This document shows positions 58,974 to 64,000 of a stretch of 64,000 nt of DNA, piece by piece (the stretch's first letter is position 1; every line of letters begins with the position of its first letter). Under the pieces are notes generated by a model. The model searched no databases. It was not told the DNA's origin and saw only the letters and a list, made by a program, of their open reading frames with translations. The DNA comes from Granulicella aggregans (GTDB lineage: Bacteria > Acidobacteriota > Terriglobia > Terriglobales > Acidobacteriaceae). The position numbers and the translations under genes were made by a program. The stretch spans positions 62,001 through 126,000 of the forward strand of contig NZ_JACHIP010000003.1 in NCBI RefSeq assembly GCF_014203275.1, in the 5' to 3' direction.

Positions 58974-59957
58974 ATGGCCAATTCGTTGATGATTCCTCCC
59001 GAGATTGAACCGAGCGAAGAAGTCGTTGTGGTTCCACGCAAAGACGTGGAGTTGCATCTTGACGGCAAGGATCTTCTAGGGCCGGAACAGGGTATCTTTG
59101 CGTCGCTGAAGAACAGCCTCTACGACGTCTTCTTCCCGAAGAAACTCCCGCCGCTGGTATTGGAGTCGCGACCGGTTGCGGTGGTGGACCGGATGGCGGT
59201 CAAGCGCGATCCGACCTCGACGGCGATTGCGGTGGTGATTCACGCTGTCATCATCGGGCTGATTCTGTGGGTCGTGGGGCGGAAGATCGTTGAGATTACG
59301 GCACCTCCGAAGGCGAACATCGTTTCGCTGGAGACACCTGTGCCTCCTCCTGCCCCGGTGAAGACGCTGCGCATGGGTGGTGGTGGTGGACAGAAGGGTC
59401 CGGCGCCAGTGAGCAAGGGAACGCCCCCGAAGTTCAGCCCGCAGCAGATCCTGCCGCCGATGGCTCCTCCGAAGATCGATCCGAAGCTGGCGGTCGCTCC
59501 AACGATTGATGTCGATCCGAAGCTGAAGATGGCCTCGAATATGCCGAACATTGGCATGCCCAACGCGACCAATGTGGGCGTTTCGATGGGGAACGGCAAT
59601 GGCAATGGGCTTGGTTCGGGCAATGGCAATGGAATGGGGCCGGGCTCGGGCGGGAATACGGGCGGCGGCATTCGGCAGATTGGCGGCTCGGTCAGCGCTC
59701 CGAAGCTAGTGTCGCAGGTTGACCCTGAGTTCTCGGAAGAAGCGCGCAAGGCGAAGTACATGGGCGTGGCGATCGTGGATGCAGTAATCGATGAACACGG
59801 GATTCCCGTGCGGGTACGTATCATCAGCGATCCCGGAATGGGCCTCGGCGAGAGGGCCGTTGAAGCGGTGAAACAGTGGCGCTTTAAGCCCGGTACGGAG
59901 AACGGCAAAGCGGTAAAGACGGAACTCCAGATCCAGGTCGACTTCCATATCTATTGA
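58974..59957 (+). CDS. TonB-family energy transducer protein
   Basis: The 327-residue protein has a cytoplasmic part of about 80 residues (LLGPEQGIFASLKNSLYDVF), one membrane helix (TAIAVVIHAVIIGLILWVVG), a Pro/Lys linker, an Asn/Gly-rich stretch (MGNGNGNGLGSGNGNGMG), and a complete TonB domain with VDPEFSEEARKAKYMGVAIVD and AVEAVKQWRFKPGTENGK. The N-terminal cytoplasmic extension is longer than in classical TonB. The ATG at 58974 follows a weak GAGGCG site. It is the second such gene in the window; no exbBD is adjacent. Confidence 0.88.
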   Translation: MANSLMIPPEIEPSEEVVVVPRKDVELHLDGKDLLGPEQGIFASLKNSLYDVFFPKKLPPLVLESRPVAVVDRMAVKRDPTSTAIAVVIHAVIIGLILWVVGRKIVEITAPPKANIVSLETPVPPPAPVKTLRMGGGGGQKGPAPVSKGTPPKFSPQQILPPMAPPKIDPKLAVAPTIDVDPKLKMASNMPNIGMPNATNVGVSMGNGNGNGLGSGNGNGMGPGSGGNTGGGIRQIGGSVSAPKLVSQVDPEFSEEARKAKYMGVAIVDAVIDEHGIPVRVRIISDPGMGLGERAVEAVKQWRFKPGTENGKAVKTELQIQVDFHIY

Positions 59958-59975
59958 TTTTGCTGGGGATTGCGA

Positions 59976-60004
59976 AAATGCCCGCTCGGTTTGAGCGGGC
60001 ATTT
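59976..60004. terminator. Rho-independent terminator after the TonB-like gene
   Basis: AAATGCCCGCTC (59976-59987) pairs with GAGCGGGCATTT (59993-60004) around GGTTT, followed by CTGTTT. It lies between this gene and the convergent CYTH gene and may serve both. Confidence 0.85.
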
Positions 60005-60027
60005 CTGTTTGTGGTGGCTTTTCGTTG

Positions 60028-60645
60028 CTAGACCGGGACGGGAGCGTTGTTGATCTCTGCGAAGGTGAGGTTTTCGGCGGGGCTGCCGGTGTTGATCTTC
60101 CAGCTTTCGAAGAGCCTGCCGTAGCTGTCGGTGATGCAGGTCTTGGGGTCGACCAAGAGGAGCTCGAGCATGCTATCGATCCAGTCGGGCGGGCCTTCAA
60201 GCTCGGCGTAGTTGCCGATGGGTGTCTCGTCGACGACGAGATGGCCGAGGGCGCCGTCGGAGCGTTCAGCGGCGAAGAGGGGCATCTGGGACCACTCGGT
60301 GCGGAACTTTTCGTAGCGGAAGACTGGAGCGTAGCCGAGGCTGGAGAAGATCTCGGCAGTAGCCTCGCCGTCGTCGACGTGGGTTTCTGTCTCGATTCGG
60401 ACCTTGAACCGCGCGGAGGCTAGATCGCTGCTGGGGCGCTTGTGGGTGACCGTCCAGAGTGAGCCGTACTGGCGGATGCGGAGCAGTTGGCGCTGCTCGC
60501 GGAGGGCGCGGGTGGGTGTGTCGTAGAGGGTGTTGCGTTCGAAGGTGCGGGCGGTGTCGAGGTGGAATCCGAGGGAGGGAAGCATGGACTGAAAGTCAGC
60601 GGGGTCGCTGACTGGGAACTTAAGTTCGATCTCAGGAGCCTGCAT
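60028..60645 (-). CDS. CYTH-domain protein (class IV adenylate cyclase / phosphatase family)
   Basis: The 205-residue protein opens with the CYTH signature E-x-E-x-K (EIELKF, residues 5-10). Alternating basic and acidic strands of the triphosphate tunnel follow: LLRIRQYG, WTVTHKRP, RFKVRIETETHV, EKFRTEW and HLVVDETPIGNYAELEGP. Family members act on inorganic or thiamine triphosphate, or make cAMP (CyaB). Which reaction applies cannot be judged from sequence. It is a single gene on the minus strand. Confidence 0.85.
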   Translation of the reverse strand: MQAPEIELKFPVSDPADFQSMLPSLGFHLDTARTFERNTLYDTPTRALREQRQLLRIRQYGSLWTVTHKRPSSDLASARFKVRIETETHVDDGEATAEIFSSLGYAPVFRYEKFRTEWSQMPLFAAERSDGALGHLVVDETPIGNYAELEGPPDWIDSMLELLLVDPKTCITDSYGRLFESWKINTGSPAENLTFAEINNAPVPV

Positions 60646-60699
60646 GGAGTGAGTATACGGCGGATGTGGGATCGACTTTGAAGGGACTAAGATTTAGGG

Positions 60700-61755
60700 A
60701 TGGATGCCTTGTGCAAAACCGAGCACTTATTCGTAGATGGAGATGGCGTGGAGCGGGCTGCGGAGATTCTGTGCGCTGGCGGGACGGTCGCGTTTCCTAC
60801 GGAGACGGTTTATGGACTAGGAGTGGATGCGCTCGATGCTGTGGCTGTGGCGAAGATCTTTGCGGCGAAGCAACGGCCGGGGTGGGACCCGCTGATCGTC
60901 CATGTGAGCGACCAGGCGATGCTTGATCGCGTGGCGGAGATTCCTCCGGAGTTTTCGGCAAGAGTGGGGAAATTGATCGAGGCGTTCTGGCCGGGGCCGC
61001 TTACTCTGCTGCTGCCTAAGACGAGCGCTGTGCCAGATGCGGTGACTGCAGGGCGGCCATTAGTGGGAGTGAGGATGCCGGGGCATCCGGTGGCTCTGGA
61101 GTTGATTAAGGCTGCTGAGGTGCCGGTAGCTGCTCCTAGTGCGAACCGTTTTGGCAGGACGAGTCCGACGACTGCTGCACATGTGTTGGAAGATCTGGAT
61201 GGACGGATCGATGCGGTGTTGCATGGCGGAGCGACTCGAGTGGGGATTGAGTCAACGGTGCTGGATGTGTTGAAGACGCCGATGGTCATCTATCGACCGG
61301 GGGCGGTGACGCTTTCCATGATTGAAGAGGCTACGGGTGAGGCGGTGGAGGTGTTTCTCTCTTCGGGGAATACTGCCGAAGGTGCGCCGGAGAGTTTGCC
61401 TTCGCCGGGGGTGGGCTTGCGGCACTACGCTCCCCGGGCGCGGCTGGAGTTGGTTTACGTGGCGGCTCATGGGGATCTTCGGCATTCGCTTCATGCGGCG
61501 ATTGAGAAGGCGCAGGAGGCGGAAGAGAAGGTGGGAGTGATTTTGCCGGAGGAGTGGGACGCTTCGTATGCGGAGGAGACGTTTGGGTGCGGGGAGTGGG
61601 GGGATGATGATGCTTTCGCGCGGAGGATCTTTGCGGGGTTGCGGTGGCTGGATGGGCGTGACGTGGCCGTGATTATTTGTCCGGTGCCGAGTGGGGATGG
61701 GGTGGCGGTGGCTTTGCGGGATCGGCTGGAGAAGGCGGCTCGGAAGCAGGGCTAG
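60700..61755 (+). CDS. L-threonylcarbamoyladenylate synthase (Sua5 type)
   Basis: It makes threonylcarbamoyl-AMP from Thr, bicarbonate and ATP for the t6A37 tRNA modification. The YrdC domain (about 10-210) shows GGTVAFPTETVYGLG, IFAAKQRPGWDPLIVHV, FWPGPLTLLLPK, VGVRMPGHPVALELI and PVAAPSANRFGRTSPTTA. A Sua5 C-terminal domain (about 240-350) is joined by the linker SPGVGLRHYAP, which distinguishes it from the shorter TsaC. Its stop overlaps that of the convergent EamA gene by 4 bases. Confidence 0.95.
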   Translation: MDALCKTEHLFVDGDGVERAAEILCAGGTVAFPTETVYGLGVDALDAVAVAKIFAAKQRPGWDPLIVHVSDQAMLDRVAEIPPEFSARVGKLIEAFWPGPLTLLLPKTSAVPDAVTAGRPLVGVRMPGHPVALELIKAAEVPVAAPSANRFGRTSPTTAAHVLEDLDGRIDAVLHGGATRVGIESTVLDVLKTPMVIYRPGAVTLSMIEEATGEAVEVFLSSGNTAEGAPESLPSPGVGLRHYAPRARLELVYVAAHGDLRHSLHAAIEKAQEAEEKVGVILPEEWDASYAEETFGCGEWGDDDAFARRIFAGLRWLDGRDVAVIICPVPSGDGVAVALRDRLEKAARKQG

Positions 61756-62669
61756 GCAGGGATCTCGGCCGGGGTGGTGGGGAGGAACTCCGTGGCCGCT
61801 ATGCCGAAGGCGATAAGGACTGCGCCGGTGAGGGCTCGTGCGCCGAGGTGCTCGTGCAGGAAGAGGAGCGAGGTGAGCCAGGCGAAGACGGGCTCGAGCG
61901 ACACGAGGACGGCGGTGTGCGTGGGGGGGATGTGCTTCTGCGCCCAGCTTTGGATGGTGAAAGCGGCGGCGGTGGCGATGATGCTGGTGATGGCCAGTGC
62001 AACGATCAGGCGCGGGGTGAAGGTGGCGTGGGGGCGCTCGCCTAGCGGCAGGGTGAGGAACATGATGACGGCGCAGAAGCCGATTTGAAGCGTCGCGAGT
62101 TGTTGGGTGGGCACGCCGTGGGAGGTGTGAGCTATGGAGAGCAGATGTCCGGAGAAAGCGATGGCGCACGCGAGGGTGAGGAGATCGCCGAGGCCGATGG
62201 AGGCGAAGAGGTGGGTCCACTCTGTGCCGGGCGGCGTGGTGAGCAGGAGCAGGCCGGCGAAGGCGAGCAGAGCTCCGATGGCGGCTGTCCAGCGCGGCGC
62301 GTGGGAGCCGGCGGAGCGGAGCGCGGGGATGGCAGTGAACAGTGGAACAAAGACGACGACCAGGCCGGTGATGAAGGCGGATTTGGCGGGAGTGGTGCGG
62401 GCGAGGCCGCTGGTCTGGAACTGGTATCCGGCTGCGAGGAAGAGGCCGACGACCGCGCTGGAGAGGACAGCGCGGCGGGAGAGGTTGCGGAGGTGGCGGT
62501 GGTTGACGGCCACGAGGACGACGGCGGCGAGCGACATGCGCAGGAGATTGAAGAGGAGCGGCGTGGCGTCGTTGAGCGCGTCCTTGATGAGGACGAAGGT
62601 CGCTCCCCAGACCATTACGGTGGCGAGCAACAACAAATGAGCGATGGTCGATGGGGTGAGCCGGGGCAT
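61752..62669 (-). CDS. EamA/DMT-family transporter
   Basis: The ATG at 62669 gives 305 residues with ten hydrophobic helices in two EamA repeats. The first has LLLLATVMVWGATFVLIK, LLFNLLRMSLAAVVLVAV and GYQFQTSGLARTTPAKSAFITGL with VPLF. The second has GDLLTLACAIAFSGHLLSI and AFTIQSWAQKHIPPTHTAVLV with LEPVFA. Such proteins export or import metabolites or drugs; the substrate is unknown. The longer frame upstream runs into a palindromic repeat (62730-62767) and is not part of the protein. Confidence 0.9.
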   Translation of the reverse strand: MPRLTPSTIAHLLLLATVMVWGATFVLIKDALNDATPLLFNLLRMSLAAVVLVAVNHRHLRNLSRRAVLSSAVVGLFLAAGYQFQTSGLARTTPAKSAFITGLVVVFVPLFTAIPALRSAGSHAPRWTAAIGALLAFAGLLLLTTPPGTEWTHLFASIGLGDLLTLACAIAFSGHLLSIAHTSHGVPTQQLATLQIGFCAVIMFLTLPLGERPHATFTPRLIVALAITSIIATAAAFTIQSWAQKHIPPTHTAVLVSLEPVFAWLTSLLFLHEHLGARALTGAVLIAFGIAATEFLPTTPAEIPA

Positions 62670-62729
62670 GAAGGTGTACCAACAGCGTACATGGCAGAGT
62701 GGCCGAGCGAGATCGCTGACGTGGTCCGA

Positions 62730-62767
62730 CCCCACCCATGCGAAGAGGCCGCATGGATGGGGCATCC
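62730..62767. repeat. dispersed palindromic repeat, second copy
   Basis: CCCCACCCATGCG (62730-62742) and CGCATGGATGGGG (62750-62762) form a 13-bp stem with one mismatch, followed by CATCC. It matches the element inside ileS (57860-57897) in stem, loop size and 3' flank. It lies upstream of the EamA gene. Confidence 0.7.
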
Positions 62768-62815
62768 ATGATGCCTAGGTTTCGTCCGTGGATGGTGTCG
62801 TGAGATGCTTGGCGG

Positions 62816-63931
62816 CTAGTCCACTTTGCCGGTCTTGAGGAAGCCGGCCATGTGGTCGTTCAAGAATTTCTCGTCGGCGGGGCTGGCTCCGGCTCCGGCA
62901 GGGTGACCCCAGAGCGATGGGATGGGCAGCAGGGTGCCGTGGGGAATGAACTTCGACTCATACTGCGCGTCGGTGACGGGAAAGTAGAGGTCGGTCGCGG
63001 AGGGCATGTAGAGCACGGGCGCTTTGATCGAGGCGAGGGCCTTCTCTACGTCGCCGTTGAACCCGGGCGTTGCGCCGACGTCGTTGCTCTCCCAGGTGCG
63101 CATCTGCAGGATGAGATTGTTGGCGTCGGCTCCGTCGATGAAGTGGGTGCGGTACTTCTCGACGACCTGCTTGAAGGTGGTGCCGGCGGGCTCTTCAGTA
63201 CGCCATAGCTCCTGCCGCCACCACTCCTGCGAGAAGAGCCACGCGGTCCAGATGAGGTTGAAGGTCTCGATGCCTTTCTGGGGTTGGGCGGTGTAGTCGC
63301 CGGCTTTGAAGGCGGGATCGGCGGTGATGGCGTCGATCTGGCTTTCGAGGCGAACGATGCCGTGGCCGTAGGTCTTCGCGGTGCCGGAGGTGGCGACGAC
63401 GCGGTCCATGAAGGTGGGGTAGGAGACGGCCCACTGGAAGGCCTGCTGCGCGCCCATGGAGAATCCGATGACAGCCTGGAGGTGTTGCACGCCGAGCTCC
63501 GTGGTGAGGAGCTGGTGGACGGCTTCGACGTTGTCGCGGATGGTGGTGACGGGGAAGCGCGGGCCGTGGAAGGGCTCGGGCGTATTGCTGGGCGAGGACG
63601 ACCGGCCGTTGCCGAAAAGTTCGCTGGTGATGAGGAACTGCTTCGTCGGGTCGAGCGCCTTGCCGGGGCCGATCAGCCACTCGTAGCCGTGCATCTCCGC
63701 CATGTAGTGCGAGGGAAGAAGGATCGCGTTGTCTTTAGCGGCGTTGAGATGACCGTAGGTACCGTAGACGACGCGAGCCTCGGGCAACGTGACGCCGTTC
63801 TCTGTGCGGAAGTTCTTGATGACGAAGGTGTGCTGGACGGGCTCGGCTGGCTTGGTCTCGGCGGTTTGGGCAACGGCGGTAAGGGACGTGAACGCGAGGC
63901 TGGTCGCGAGGATGCGCTTGAGGATGAGCAT
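62816..63931 (-). CDS. secreted MetX-like alpha/beta hydrolase
   Basis: The 371-residue protein has a signal peptide (MLILKRILATSLAFTSLTAV, cleaved near AQT). The core follows the homoserine acetyltransferase-type alpha/beta fold: LPEARVVYGTYG, FLITSELFGNGRSSSPSN, TIRDNVEAVHQLLTTELG, the nucleophile Ser in GFSMGAQQAFQWAVSYP, a late Asp in MPSATDLYFPV and a His in LWGHPAGAG. Cytoplasmic MetX enzymes lack a signal peptide, so this exported relative probably hydrolyses esters or lactones; the substrate is unknown. Confidence 0.85.
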   Translation of the reverse strand: MLILKRILATSLAFTSLTAVAQTAETKPAEPVQHTFVIKNFRTENGVTLPEARVVYGTYGHLNAAKDNAILLPSHYMAEMHGYEWLIGPGKALDPTKQFLITSELFGNGRSSSPSNTPEPFHGPRFPVTTIRDNVEAVHQLLTTELGVQHLQAVIGFSMGAQQAFQWAVSYPTFMDRVVATSGTAKTYGHGIVRLESQIDAITADPAFKAGDYTAQPQKGIETFNLIWTAWLFSQEWWRQELWRTEEPAGTTFKQVVEKYRTHFIDGADANNLILQMRTWESNDVGATPGFNGDVEKALASIKAPVLYMPSATDLYFPVTDAQYESKFIPHGTLLPIPSLWGHPAGAGASPADEKFLNDHMAGFLKTGKVD

Positions 63932-64000
63932 GTTGTCGAGAGTATTACGGGAGGGACATATTGCGGGTAACGAAGAATCAGCGGGCGGTTTTGAAGCTGG

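Overview
The window is about 60% GC and gene dense. It looks like the chromosome of a soil Acidobacteriota bacterium (Terriglobia, of the Granulicella/Edaphobacter/Terriglobus kind). I infer this from the mix of genes (TadE/TadG pilins, OFA-type transporter with its small subunit, TonB-like proteins with long Pro/Gly linkers) and from dispersed palindromic repeats. No 16S rRNA gene is present, so the assignment rests on resemblance only.

Region 1 (1 to about 12,330) is accessory DNA. A phage- or satellite-like module (41-4659) carries a DUF1376 replication-type protein, a helicase-loader-like protein overlapping it, a degenerate HNH protein, a Nu1-like small-terminase protein, a stand-alone ddrB-like ParB-superfamily protein and a tail-like protein. 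It is followed by an excisionase-like gene, a response regulator, a Crp/Fnr regulator, a second excisionase-like gene and a tyrosine integrase (7159-8274). The integrase abuts a decayed tRNA-Cys (8364-8446). A second block (8447-12,237) carries a secreted beta-propeller protein, a complete IS3-family element and a broken HEYTH metallopeptidase, and ends at a tRNA-Leu whose 5' acceptor strand is missing. The same 13-bp sequence lies beside both tRNA remnants, which suggests two tandem integrations by related integrases.

Region 2 (12,381-64,000) is mostly core chromosome. In order it holds: an MBL hydrolase and a membrane protein; xylA; a tightly overlapping tadG-tadE-tadE pilin operon; tRNA-Leu(GAG); a HAD hydrolase; a Ser/Thr kinase; zwf; a membrane protein; dprA; topA; a DUF427 protein; dxs; a dicarboxylate symporter; a secreted SnoaL-like protein; a multi-PAS histidine kinase; acs; an OFA-family MFS transporter with its 50-residue partner; an M20 amidohydrolase; a TonB-like protein; a catalytically dead M48-like secreted protein; an outer-membrane barrel; hpt; lgt; a SprT-like metallopeptidase; three secreted proteins including a TPR protein; uvrA; a RelE-type toxin-antitoxin pair; ileS-lspA; a second TonB-like protein; a CYTH enzyme; a Sua5-type tRNA-modification enzyme; an EamA transporter; and a MetX-like hydrolase.

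The most notable signals are: (i) a dispersed palindromic repeat lying in frame inside ileS, with a second copy at 62,730; (ii) a perfect parS palindrome at 47,927-47,942, pointing to an origin-proximal location; (iii) the satellite-like island with a small but no large terminase; (iv) the paired tRNA remnants with a shared flanking 13-mer; and (v) the M48-like protein with HExxH changed to FQxxH.
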